The translations under genes were made by a program, and so were the position numbers. 64,000 nucleotides of DNA, taken from Rouxiella sp. S1S-2 (GTDB lineage: Bacteria; Pseudomonadota; Gammaproteobacteria; Enterobacterales; Enterobacteriaceae). Position 1 is the stretch's first letter. Each line of letters starts with the position of its first letter. The stretch spans positions 1 through 64,000 of the forward strand of contig NZ_WFKL01000002.1 of assembly GCF_009208105.1 (NCBI RefSeq), given 5' to 3'. The notes under the pieces were generated by a model. The model was given only the letters and a program-made list of their open reading frames with translations. It was not told the DNA's origin and ran no database searches. Below are positions 34,775-43,318 of this stretch, in pieces.

Positions 34775-35606
34775 AAAATGGCCATCTGAATTTCCTTTCC
34801 CAACGGTGATTCGTACTGTGGTGTGCTGCGATCTTGACGAAACATACATTCCCTCGGGCAGTAACAAAAAGGCCTTGGGGGGAGTTGACCTGTTGGAGTC
34901 GTATATTGAATCCAGTGCGGTTGAAAAAGGCATCCTCGCAGGTTGGGTGACAGGAACTAATCTGGATTCGGCCTGGCGAAAGTCCAAAGGCTATATTTCA
35001 CGGAGTCCCCATTTTATCTGTTGTAGCCTAGGTACTGAATTCTACTGGGTGAGAAATGGCATGCTCTGGCCATCGGAAGCCTGGTCTGAACGGATACGTC
35101 GTTCAGGATATAGCCGTGAAAACGTCGACGGTATAATCTGCATGCTGCTGGAAAAAGGTATGCCCCTGAGTAAACAACCGGACGATTATCAGGGCCTCTA
35201 TAAAACCAGTTGTTACTATCCTGAAGGTCCGGCAATGGACAGTGATTTTGCCTTCATACAGGCACTTGCTGATGAACGACGCGTTCGTGTCGTTTTTACC
35301 CGCTGTAATCCAGCCGCCGGTGATCCACCTGATTGTTATGATGTTGAATTTATCCCGCTTTGTTGTGGCAAGGATCAGGCAGTGTCGTTTCTCATGGAAG
35401 AAACCACTCTTCCGAAAGAAGCCATTATCGCATTTGGTGACAGCGCGAATGATTTCGCCATGTTTGCGCAGGCTGGGAAAGGTTATCTGGTGAGTAATGC
35501 CGACCCGTTCGCGATTAAGCAGTACGGCAGCAGTCTGGACCTCATCAATAACTTTGCAACAGTGCCTTCCGCTGAGCGTCAAACCCCTAATAGGCTCTTC
35601 GATTAG
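34758..35606 (+). CDS. ntdB: NtdB-like kanosamine-6-phosphate phosphatase (HAD family)
   Basis: 282 residues. HAD motif I is CCDLDETY (nucleophile Asp25, Asp27), motif II GWVTGTN, motif III Lys205 in CCGKDQAV, motif IV FGDSAND (Asp228, Asp232). The substrate cap matches NtdB: SPHFICCSLGTEFYW and TRCNPAAGDPPDCYDVEFIP are the conserved NtdB blocks (RCNPLAGDPEDSYDVDFIP in Bacillus). It should release kanosamine (3-amino-3-deoxyglucose) from its phosphate. Its end overlaps the convergent EamA gene by 20 bases, linking it physically to the operon on the other strand. Confidence 0.86.
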   Translation: MTFLNEKWPSEFPFPTVIRTVVCCDLDETYIPSGSNKKALGGVDLLESYIESSAVEKGILAGWVTGTNLDSAWRKSKGYISRSPHFICCSLGTEFYWVRNGMLWPSEAWSERIRRSGYSRENVDGIICMLLEKGMPLSKQPDDYQGLYKTSCYYPEGPAMDSDFAFIQALADERRVRVVFTRCNPAAGDPPDCYDVEFIPLCCGKDQAVSFLMEETTLPKEAIIAFGDSANDFAMFAQAGKGYLVSNADPFAIKQYGSSLDLINNFATVPSAERQTPNRLFD

Positions 35607-36489
35607 ACGTTAACAAACCGCCAAACACATTCACCAACAAACCGGCAATGATGATCAGAGCCCCGATAAGTTGTTGGGAGGACAGCTCTTCACTAAGTAT
35701 TAACGCGGCGCTGAGAATGCCAACAACGGGTACGAGTAATGACAGCGGTGCAATACGCCAGGTTTCATAGCGGACTAATAAAGTTCCCCAGATTGCGTAG
35801 CTAAGGATGGTGGCAACAAACGCCAGATAAATCAGAGCCAGGATGGTTTGGCCATTTATATTCAATAAGCTATAGCTGATTGCCGCTTTTCCTTCAAACA
35901 GCCATGAGCAGGCGAAAAAAGGCACTATCGGCACTAATGCACTCCAAACAACCAATGATATTATTGGCACCTGGCGATCACGCATGATCACTTTGTTTGT
36001 AATATTGCCAACCCCCCATGAGAGTGCAGCAGCCAGTGTCAGCATCATTGCAGTCAGCCTGATACCTCCAGCGACCTGACCTTGCACACCTGCTGCAGCC
36101 AACATAAACAAGCCTATAGCAGCAATAAAAATTCCGGTGATATGATTCCATTTTAGTTTTTCGCCGAGTATCAACGCGCCTAACAAAATGGTAAAGAAAG
36201 CCTGTGCTTGTATCACTAATGATGCCAATCCTGCAGGCATACCTATTTTGATCGCCATAAATAAAAAGGCAAACTGACCAAAGCTGATGGTCATTCCATA
36301 CGCCACTAACCAGCGGAGCTGTATTTTCGGCGCCTTGACAAAAAAGATTGCCGGGAATACAACCAGTGTAAAACGCAAGCCAGCCAATAAAAATGGTGGC
36401 ATAGTATGAAGTCCAACCTTAATAATCACAAAATTAACTCCCCAAGCTACAATTACACAGAGAGCCAATAGCGTATCTCTAAACGACAT
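35587..36489 (-). CDS. EamA/DMT family exporter
   Basis: 300 residues in ten membrane helices, two EamA repeats: LCVIVAWGVNFVIIKVGLHT MPPFLLAGLRF at the start of repeat 1 and AALSWGVGNITNKVIMRD … YLAFVATILSYAIWGTLLVR in repeat 2, ending GALIIIAGLLVNVFG. The family exports amino acids and metabolites (EamA itself exports O-acetylserine and cysteine). It is the last gene of the six-gene operon, 22 bases after the YbaK gene, and is the obvious export route for the product. A Shine-Dalgarno AAGGAAT precedes the ATG. Confidence 0.9.
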   Translation of the reverse strand: MSFRDTLLALCVIVAWGVNFVIIKVGLHTMPPFLLAGLRFTLVVFPAIFFVKAPKIQLRWLVAYGMTISFGQFAFLFMAIKIGMPAGLASLVIQAQAFFTILLGALILGEKLKWNHITGIFIAAIGLFMLAAAGVQGQVAGGIRLTAMMLTLAAALSWGVGNITNKVIMRDRQVPIISLVVWSALVPIVPFFACSWLFEGKAAISYSLLNINGQTILALIYLAFVATILSYAIWGTLLVRYETWRIAPLSLLVPVVGILSAALILSEELSSQQLIGALIIIAGLLVNVFGGLLTSNRRAY

Positions 36490-36511
36490 TATGTATTCCT
36501 TATATAATTCG

Positions 36512-37009
36512 CTAAACTTTCGCTATCATCGGTGTTGCTATTTCCGCAATACAATGTCGCCCTACCACCTTGAAATAATCATCGGCGTTCAACGATATCG
36601 ATTTATTCAATTCTCCAGCATTAAAATACAGTCTCCCTACGCTGCAAAGGCGTTCATCTACACACAGCGTTAATTTGTCATTAAAGCTAAAAGGGGGGAC
36701 TGCCCCCATCTGACACTCCGTAAGTTTTTGCGCCACTTCCGGCGGCGCAAAGGTGGACTTCTTCCCCCCCATTAAGCGGGCAATACTTTTGAAGTTGACC
36801 TTGCTATCGCCCGGAACTATTGCCAAAACATATTGTAGCTGTTCCGTACCATTCTGTACCTGCAGAACCATAGCTTTTGCTGCTTGCTGAAGGCTATTGC
36901 CACGTATTTTGCTAATAATATCGGTGCAGCCCTCAGCCTCATGCTCAATGATGTCAAAATCCACCTGCTGATAAATCAGCAACTCATAAATTTTATTGAA
37001 TATTATCAT
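36512..37009 (-). CDS. YbaK/ProX-type aminoacyl-tRNA deacylase
   Basis: 165 residues, the full INS-superfamily fold. Conserved features: QAAKAMVLQV (catalytic Lys region), KVNFKSIARLMGGKKSTFAP, the GAVPPFSF loop (CQMGAVPPFSF) and an N-terminal DIIEHEAEGCTDIISKIRG strand-helix pair. The family hydrolyses mischarged tRNA, for example Cys- or Ala-tRNA(Pro). Its place inside a biosynthetic operon, between an oxygenase and an exporter, suggests it removes a toxic amino acid analogue from tRNA in the producer. That role is inference. Confidence 0.87.
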   Translation of the reverse strand: MIIFNKIYELLIYQQVDFDIIEHEAEGCTDIISKIRGNSLQQAAKAMVLQVQNGTEQLQYVLAIVPGDSKVNFKSIARLMGGKKSTFAPPEVAQKLTECQMGAVPPFSFNDKLTLCVDERLCSVGRLYFNAGELNKSISLNADDYFKVVGRHCIAEIATPMIAKV

Positions 37010-37037
37010 GTGATACCTTTTTAGATGGAGAGTAGTG

Positions 37038-37838
37038 CTAACTCCAGGCGATTGCCTGCTTCATACCTTTATCTCGTATCCCGAAGAAGAAACCCATGGT
37101 GATGCGCGTATCGCCGACGACACGATCTATTTCATGGTAATAAGCTGGATTAAATATGTAGATATCGCCACTGAGAGGGCGGAATTCAAAGCTTTCATAG
37201 CCTTCTTTTATGCCATCTTGATAGCCCAATTCACCTAACGTTTTAAAACGCTCATCTTCCTGTTGCCATTTTTTCTTGTAGATACGCAAGGCTCCGCCAT
37301 CGTTACATTCTTGTAGACAAACGACACAACTCAGCTGATGTAGTATTTCAGTTACCACTAAGCCGGTACCTGCGGCGTCACGGACTATATGGTCGTTATG
37401 TAATGGATTTGACACGCCATTTGCATGAAAACGTACAATTGACCCCGCATATGGCCCGTAATGAACATCATTCGCCGTCTCCAGGATGTCTAGTTTCAAC
37501 ACCTGTTTTACCCATTGATATACTTTCTGTTGCAATGAAGTAAGTGAGCTCGGCAACAATGGTTGGATATCGCGGAATCCTGTAAAATAGTTTTCCGGTG
37601 CGGAGATATATTTTGCCAAATATGGTCCCAAGGTAGTCAAAGCCCCATTTGAATAATGAGAAACCTGGATGCTATTTCGGCATTGCTGCAAATCATCAAC
37701 CACCCCCCTTCTTACTTCAGGTTTCAGAAAGTTGCGTAAGACCAGCAGTGGAACTCGTGCGCTAACGATTTCATCAAGCCAGGCAGACTCAACCTGCGTC
37801 GTCGGATCAATTATTCGGACTTGGTTCAATATGGTCAT
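37038..37838 (-). CDS. 2-oxoglutarate/Fe(II)-dependent oxygenase
   Basis: 266 residues. The facial triad is visible as HND (His147, Asp149) and His235 in PAYYHEIDRV, with Arg245 in TRITMGFFFG for the 2-oxoglutarate carboxylate. The double-stranded beta-helix strands are SIVRFHANGVSNPLHNDHIV and GDIYIFNPAYYHEIDRVVGD. Such enzymes hydroxylate, desaturate or cyclise amino acids and peptides. The nearest subtype looks like prolyl/aspartyl hydroxylase-type 2OG-Fe oxygenases. Four bases separate it from the amidotransferase gene upstream. Confidence 0.88.
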   Translation of the reverse strand: MTILNQVRIIDPTTQVESAWLDEIVSARVPLLVLRNFLKPEVRRGVVDDLQQCRNSIQVSHYSNGALTTLGPYLAKYISAPENYFTGFRDIQPLLPSSLTSLQQKVYQWVKQVLKLDILETANDVHYGPYAGSIVRFHANGVSNPLHNDHIVRDAAGTGLVVTEILHQLSCVVCLQECNDGGALRIYKKKWQQEDERFKTLGELGYQDGIKEGYESFEFRPLSGDIYIFNPAYYHEIDRVVGDTRITMGFFFGIRDKGMKQAIAWS

Positions 37839-37842
37839 ACAT

Positions 37843-38550
37843 TCACTCCGCTAAAGATATTTCATACAGTTCGTGATTAAGCATCTGACGCCAATGAGAT
37901 GCTTCTCCCAGGGCTAAAACTTGTTCTGATGCAATGTATTTAGTATTGCCATTTTGATAAAGATGCATCGTAAAATAACTCTGTAACAATGTATTTTCTG
38001 GATACCACTGCCAAGCCCAAGCTTTATCACCTGTAATAAAGAAAGCATTACCTGAACTGCTACCAGGGGCTAAACTCGCCATTTTCCCAGAGAGGTAATA
38101 CCGAGTAAAATCCCCCGGATTTATATAGTCTACAATATATTCAAGGTATTCTGCCGAGTCGAAGTGTGAGACATCTAAACTTAGGTGTGGATAAATTGTT
38201 GGCAGAAAACCATTATGCATCAAATACCATGCAGTGGAATTACACTGACGAAACAATGGATGAGAGAATTGAACTCCGATATTTTTACTCAGCGTTGCAT
38301 GGCGTACATGAACTGCTAAAAATTTTGTACGAATGCTGTCAATATCAATATTTGATAACGCATCAGCAAAAGACTCTGATCCATGTAGAGTATTTATTTT
38401 TCCATTTTCTAGCCACAGGCAACCCCAGCCATTAGGATGCACCTTTATAGGCCCGTCGTGTTGTGCCGTTTCTCCACAGCACATGGAACGAGCAGCCTCC
38501 ATGACTTGCGCTACCGAGAAATCGCCACGTGCCAAGATCATTCTGCACAT
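37843..38550 (-). CDS. Class II glutamine amidotransferase (separate glutaminase)
   Basis: 235 residues. The N-terminal Cys2 (MCRMILARG) is exposed after Met removal and is the glutaminase nucleophile. Other conserved residues: GWGCLWL (41-47), VHVRHAT with Arg83-His84, the SHPLF strand and LMHNGF (Asn113-Gly114), which form the oxyanion and glutamine site. It resembles stand-alone YafJ/EgtC-type amidotransferases. Asparagine synthetase normally carries this domain and a PP-loop domain in one chain; here a PP-loop protein is encoded separately in the same operon. It overlaps the ATP-grasp gene by 13 bases. Confidence 0.88.
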   Translation of the reverse strand: MCRMILARGDFSVAQVMEAARSMCCGETAQHDGPIKVHPNGWGCLWLENGKINTLHGSESFADALSNIDIDSIRTKFLAVHVRHATLSKNIGVQFSHPLFRQCNSTAWYLMHNGFLPTIYPHLSLDVSHFDSAEYLEYIVDYINPGDFTRYYLSGKMASLAPGSSSGNAFFITGDKAWAWQWYPENTLLQSYFTMHLYQNGNTKYIASEQVLALGEASHWRQMLNHELYEISLAE

Positions 38551-39815
38551 TGCAACCCCTTATTAGCAGATGCCCGACTCGTTGATATAATGCCATGGAA
38601 GGCCGTCAAAATTTCCCGTGTGTCATTCGCCGTCAGACGCAATGTACCGAGAATACCGGCGTGACGGGTCAAATCCGCATAAAGAGAGGATTCACTAGAG
38701 ATATTAAGCTGCGGAAAATTAATTGGTAGTAACACATTGCCGCACTGATTTTGTTGTACCCAAAACTCGGCGGCAGAAAGATGCGATGCCTGACGCAAAC
38801 GTAAGTGACCTACTGCAGGAGAATGCGGTAAATAAGTAATACCTTCAAACGATTTGCCTTGTTCGATGTTAAAGGCAATTTCCGCCCAGTTAAGGCCCGT
38901 TGTTTCCTTAACCAAGTTAACCACTCCCATACCAGATAAGCGAAATCCCATTTCGAGGAAATAGGGGACACCATCCACCACGATGAAATCGATATGGAAT
39001 GCCCCCTGTTGATAATTAAAGGTTTCACAGCAGAAGTGCATCAAGTTGATAAATTCTTCGGGCAATTTATTGGCAGCTTCTGCCACATGGCCTGATTCGT
39101 AAAAACTGATATTACCGTCATTATTCTCTGTTACTTCAATGACCTTTTGACAGCAGGTTAGTGCGAATGGCCGTCCATTACAAACAACTCCTTGTAACGA
39201 ATATTCTTCACCTTGCAGGTAGTTTTCAATAATGAACCCGGAGAATAAGCGTCCGCCATAGTTCATAGTAGCCGCCAGCTTATTGACAGCAGAATCCAGA
39301 TCTTCAGGCGTTTTAATAAGCCAAATACCCAGCCCACCGCCTCCATCTATTGGCTTAATTACAGAGGGGTAACTTAAAACGTCACGTGAATCTTTGATAC
39401 TGTGTGCTGATGAGAAAAAACGAAAATTGGGCTGAGAAAAACTAATATTGGTCGTTTTTAGAGCCATACGTTGGGCGTACTTATCCAACGGTATAAAGCT
39501 TTGACTTTCGTGTGAATTGCTGAGCATTTCCCGCACACGACCGGCACATTGGTTATAAGCTTCAAATCCTGCGAGCACGACTTCCGGCCGCTTGAGTAAC
39601 CCGGCATTCATGTAGGCTTGCAACACCTCAACGTGATTTTCGGGATGATCAATACGCAAGATCATATCGAAGGGGAACGCTATACATAGCGACTGATAGT
39701 CAACAAAGTCACCCATTTCAACCAACACGGTATAAAATCCCTGACCCTGAGCTATTTCACAGTAGGGGTTCTGCCCATCACGTGTAGCCCCGATCTGCAG
39801 AAAGATATTTTTCAT
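38538..39815 (-). CDS. ATP-grasp ligase (amino acid or peptide ligase type)
   Basis: 425 residues. ATP-grasp fold: VIKPIDGGGGLGIWLI (ATP-binding Lys154 and glycine-rich loop), FIIENYLQGEEYSLQGVV and FHIDFIVVDGVPYFLEMGFRLSGMG (metal-binding Glu289). Overall pattern resembles carbamoyl phosphate synthase-like and L-amino acid ligase-type ATP-grasp enzymes, which join a carboxylate to an amine via acyl phosphate. The N-terminal domain (ATRDGQNPYCEIAQGQG) is a biotin-carboxylase-like Rossmann domain. The partner in this operon is unclear. It starts 15 bases after the PP-loop gene. Confidence 0.9.
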   Translation of the reverse strand: MKNIFLQIGATRDGQNPYCEIAQGQGFYTVLVEMGDFVDYQSLCIAFPFDMILRIDHPENHVEVLQAYMNAGLLKRPEVVLAGFEAYNQCAGRVREMLSNSHESQSFIPLDKYAQRMALKTTNISFSQPNFRFFSSAHSIKDSRDVLSYPSVIKPIDGGGGLGIWLIKTPEDLDSAVNKLAATMNYGGRLFSGFIIENYLQGEEYSLQGVVCNGRPFALTCCQKVIEVTENNDGNISFYESGHVAEAANKLPEEFINLMHFCCETFNYQQGAFHIDFIVVDGVPYFLEMGFRLSGMGVVNLVKETTGLNWAEIAFNIEQGKSFEGITYLPHSPAVGHLRLRQASHLSAAEFWVQQNQCGNVLLPINFPQLNISSESSLYADLTRHAGILGTLRLTANDTREILTAFHGIISTSRASANKGLQCAE

Positions 39816-39830
39816 AACTTCGTCCCTTGA

Positions 39831-41312
39831 TTAACGTCCAGAAATTACTTCACTAACAACCTCCTGAGTCACTCCATTACTCACCTGAATAACCGCTTTA
39901 TGCGGGTCAAAACGGAGTATTCGTGCAAGTGGGTCTGCCGACTTACCTTCCAATAGTGAGTTAACCAGTAAACTGCCATAACATTGACGCAACTGTGGCA
40001 AGGTAAGACCGGAGAGTTGTTGCAAATCCCCACTTAGAGATGTGTTATTTGGCGTGCTACTGTCACCAAGAAGCTTATGGATATCATCAACTGAAAAATG
40101 AAGATTTTCCTGCACCAAATAAGTGGCCAAATTTCTCCCTCGTTCAGTAAACGGTGAGTAGATCATACAAGTCAGATGTTCGGTAGTGAGGTTGAAAGCG
40201 TCCAGCGCGAACTGCTCTGAACGCTGACGCTGGCTTACGATTGCATCGTCATCCTTATAGCGCTGAGCCATTTCCGCAATTAAATGAGGTGGAAAATCCT
40301 TCTGCCTCATTAGTCCAAGGGCGAAATGTACATATTCGCGAATTCCCTCTTTATAGCTGCGTTTCAATAATGTCTCAGCTCTTAAACCACGAATGTGAGC
40401 CATCAATGTTGGATTGCCACAATCCGACTCGGAAAAACTAAACATCAGCGGGTCAAAGCTAAAATGCATAAAATCGCTCAATAATGTCCAGTGGGCTCCC
40501 GCCTCATAGGCAGTGTCCTGATAGATATTAAAAAACAATGGGTCACGCGCCAGTTTGAAGATAATGCGATGGGCCGGATCAACATTGTCAACACCATAGA
40601 TATTGCTAAAGTATGCTTTCGCTACACCATCCAAGGTTTCGAGAAAACCCGAGAACCCATGATGCTGCTCAGTTTTTGGCGCTTTAAACAGGCGGGAAAG
40701 ATGGCGAGCCCATGCTATATAAGCCGTTTGCTCATGTGTAGAGTCTCCTGTGATAATGATATCAACCCCCCCATTGTAATGAGCAGCTATGCCGAATGAG
40801 TTCACCATACTCAGGTTACAGGCGTTACAAAAGGTTGAGCGAGCATCTGCTTGAAACCGGTGACCATTCATTAACACATCCATACGATTCTGGCAGCGGA
40901 CAGCATCAGGCATTATTAAATGTCGTTGGAATGGACGAATGAGTAAGCCATCAGTAATTAAACATTCGACTAATTCATCACCGTGAATCTTTAATGCCTG
41001 GTAAACTCGGTCAATATTTTCCATCACGCTGTCATTCATTCCTGCATGACGATTTGTAACAATCCTTAAAAGAAAAGTATCGCCTTTCTCCGCCAATACT
41101 AAACCTTGAACATACCGGATATAAGCAACCATATAGCTGCTATCCTTGCCACCACCATAAGCAAGCAATACCGTTTTCTGACGGTCACATGAATCATTAT
41201 TTAAGGCGGACATCAATCTCTTTGCACATTTCTTTGCAGATTCAATAATCGATGGGGAAAGATATCTATCAATATCCTTAATCATTTGTAATGTATTATT
41301 CATCTTTTCCAT
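39831..41312 (-). CDS. PP-loop ATP pyrophosphatase family protein
   Basis: 493 residues. The PP-loop is AYGGGKDSSY (51-60), the SGGxDS motif that binds the ATP pyrophosphate, as in asparagine synthetase, GMP synthetase, QueC and TilS. FCNACNLS (Cys162, Cys165) is a possible metal or thiol site and IIITGDSTHEQTAYIAWAR is a second ATP-contact region. The C-terminal 200 residues are not recognised. These enzymes adenylate a carboxylate or carbonyl and add nitrogen or sulfur; here the amidotransferase in the operon can supply ammonia. Met4 is an alternative start. It is the first gene of the operon. Confidence 0.85.
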   Translation of the reverse strand: MEKMNNTLQMIKDIDRYLSPSIIESAKKCAKRLMSALNNDSCDRQKTVLLAYGGGKDSSYMVAYIRYVQGLVLAEKGDTFLLRIVTNRHAGMNDSVMENIDRVYQALKIHGDELVECLITDGLLIRPFQRHLIMPDAVRCQNRMDVLMNGHRFQADARSTFCNACNLSMVNSFGIAAHYNGGVDIIITGDSTHEQTAYIAWARHLSRLFKAPKTEQHHGFSGFLETLDGVAKAYFSNIYGVDNVDPAHRIIFKLARDPLFFNIYQDTAYEAGAHWTLLSDFMHFSFDPLMFSFSESDCGNPTLMAHIRGLRAETLLKRSYKEGIREYVHFALGLMRQKDFPPHLIAEMAQRYKDDDAIVSQRQRSEQFALDAFNLTTEHLTCMIYSPFTERGRNLATYLVQENLHFSVDDIHKLLGDSSTPNNTSLSGDLQQLSGLTLPQLRQCYGSLLVNSLLEGKSADPLARILRFDPHKAVIQVSNGVTQEVVSEVISGR

Positions 41313-41500
41313 TTATCAGAGATAATAAATAATGAGGTATGCACCAGGCAGAGGTCATTGGCTAATAATTGAACGAATTTAGACTTTTAAGACCTTCGAT
41401 AATGAATGACTGGAGTTCACTATTTTTAAGCCTTGATAGTTAAACTACTCTCTTTAATACACACAGATAAGAACGAAATGGTGTGGAACCGATGCTAATT

Positions 41501-41754
41501 GAGAAAGCACAGCGACATGGAATATCAGCCTGACAACTGCGTTGAAAACCTTGCGAACGCTGGAGTATGAACACTACGCAGTGGCAAAACCCAAATCCGG
41601 TTTTTTTGTCGTTCCACGGTTAAATCCTCTCCAAAATAATGCGATATTAGCTGAGCAGCCGCGTGAGATTGCACCGCTCGTTGAACAAACTGAACTGCAC
41701 ATGGCGATGGTTGGTGAAGATTGTCGTGTTCGTTTGGATCTGGCTATTGTGTAA
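41501..41754 (+). pseudogene. MocR/GntR-family regulator, N-terminal remnant
   Basis: Frame fragments read EKAQRHGISA, then after a shift TTALKTLRTLEYEHYAVAKP and KSGFFVVPRLNPLQ, the winged helix of GntR/MocR regulators (xTALxxxRxLExxGxxxAxPxSGFFV), continuing to MAMVGEDCRVRLDLAI, the linker before the aminotransferase-like domain. It then stops at 41754; the C-terminal domain of about 350 residues is gone. There is no sign that it still controls the biosynthetic operon, although it starts 190 bases from it in a divergent orientation. Confidence 0.55.
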
Positions 41755-42168
41755 TTTAGTATCTACAACAGTTGCCAACATAGTGTTATCTTTCACTTTC
41801 CTGTATAGAGATAGTTCTTTACTGACAATGCGGAAATCAGTATTGGTATTTTTTACATTAATAACAGATCCAGTTATTTGATTTATTAAAGGTTTTTTTT
41901 AGATGTGTATCATTATTATGATACATACAGCCATTAGAGAAACTAGGGGGTGGGTTAATTCTTTCTATAATATTCATATCATTTCCTTTTTTTGATGATC
42001 TTAATTAAATTACGCTACCAGTACAATGCAATGAACATCTTTCAAAAAACAATCTTTTTAGTCGTTTTTCATAATAAAAGTGGGTGGGTGATTGATTATC
42101 CAGACTCATTCAATTCCTTAGCGTGAGTTTTCGTTCCACTGAGCGTCAGACCCCGATAATGCCCTTGC
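41755..42168. other. Gene-free, AT-rich
   Basis: I see no gene. Sequence is strongly AT-rich from 41860 to 42120, with no inverted repeat I can support. Confidence 0.4.
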
Positions 42169-42538
42169 AGGGTTTAAGGAAGAATTACTGGTGCAGGACG
42201 TGAACGCGGAATTAAAATCTTCGACGTCCCGGGCGCGTTTGAGATGCCATCACTGGCAAAACGCTTAGCTGAAACCGGTAAATACGATGCCATCGTTTGC
42301 GCTGCGCTGGTCGTTGACGGTGGAATTTATCGCCACGATTTTTGTTGCGGCTGCCGTCGTTGACGTGTTAATGAACGTGCAGCTCTCCACCAACGTGCCG
42401 GTTTATTCTGTGTCGCGGACGCCTCATAACTTCCAGCCGGTTGAAGTGCTAGAAACATTCTATACAGAGCATTTCATTAAGAAAGGCAAGGAAGCCGCGC
42501 GCGCAGCGCTGGCGATTAACAGTCTGTCAATTGACTGA
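42169..42538 (+). pseudogene. Lumazine synthase, type 2 (RibH2-like), frameshifted remnant
   Basis: Fragments in three frames read GFKEELLVQ, then [45 protein letters not shown], and after a shift [40 protein letters not shown] and TEHFIKKGKEAARAA. These are the blocks of type 2 6,7-dimethyl-8-ribityllumazine synthase (VPGAFEIP, [14 protein letters not shown], HFxxKGEEAA). One frameshift is an extra T in the run after GCCACGA (about 42338). The first third of the gene is missing. It cannot make active enzyme. Confidence 0.75.
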
Positions 42539-42714
42539 AAGTCGTTTTGGATGATTTAGGTATCCGGCGTGTCCTTCATGCCGGATTTTTCATCCCGCAC
42601 ATAAAGTCACAGAGATGTTGCGAATCAGCAATGCCTGAAATACCTGCATTTTTCAGAAGTGCCACCCTTCGAAAGAATACTGGGCTATATGGATGCCCGG
42701 CAATCATCAGCGCA

Positions 42715-42807
42715 AACCTCCGCTTATCGATCATAGCTGCCTGTCAACTCCAGCCCGCTTAAAAAACAGGCTTAACGTTGGATAATTTCCGTTTTCCAAG
42801 CGGACCC
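42715..42807. repeat. Dispersed ~90 bp repeat, copy C
   Basis: CCTCCGCTTATCGATCATAG through CGCTTAAAAAACAGGCTTAA and CGTTGGATAATTTCCG to TTTTCCAAGCGGACCCC. It is the best-preserved copy of the repeat also found at 25607-25695 and 28401-28887. Confidence 0.7.
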
Positions 42808-43318
42808 CTTATACACCTTTTTACCCATGGCGTCAGCCGCATCACATTCGTCCGCTCCTTACTCACCTGACGCATCAACACCTTTCGTGTGTTCTGGCTC
42901 TGTGTGCAAGACTTGAGCTGCGGACGCGTTGAGCGACGCGGGCATCGAGTCAGTTGACTCTGGCCTTGTGAATATCGGCATCACCGCAGATATACGTGAC
43001 ATCGTCACACTTAAAAGAGAGTCTTTATTAGTTACAACATTCATATGCGCCTTAAAAATATGAACATGAAAGCCCGACCAAATATAGAACTACTGAGTTC
43101 TCTGTAACAATGGATTGTCAATCAGGAAAAAAAGGGTGAATTACAAGGCTATGCAGATATCTACATTGAATGTGCTGGCGGCAAACATCAATTTTTAGGT
43201 ATGGGATGATTAGGTATATGTGGAGTGATTTTCTGAAAACTTATGATGATGAACATCCACTTTGTTTAGCATAGTTAGTGGGTACTTACTTTCATCGTAG
43301 CGCCCTGCTTATCTAAAA
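42808..43318. other. Gene-free region before the replication gene
   Basis: No supported gene. It contains one Rep-box-like sequence, TATGTGGAGTGATTTTCTG (about 43217-43235), matching the reverse complement of the iteron consensus. Confidence 0.5.
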
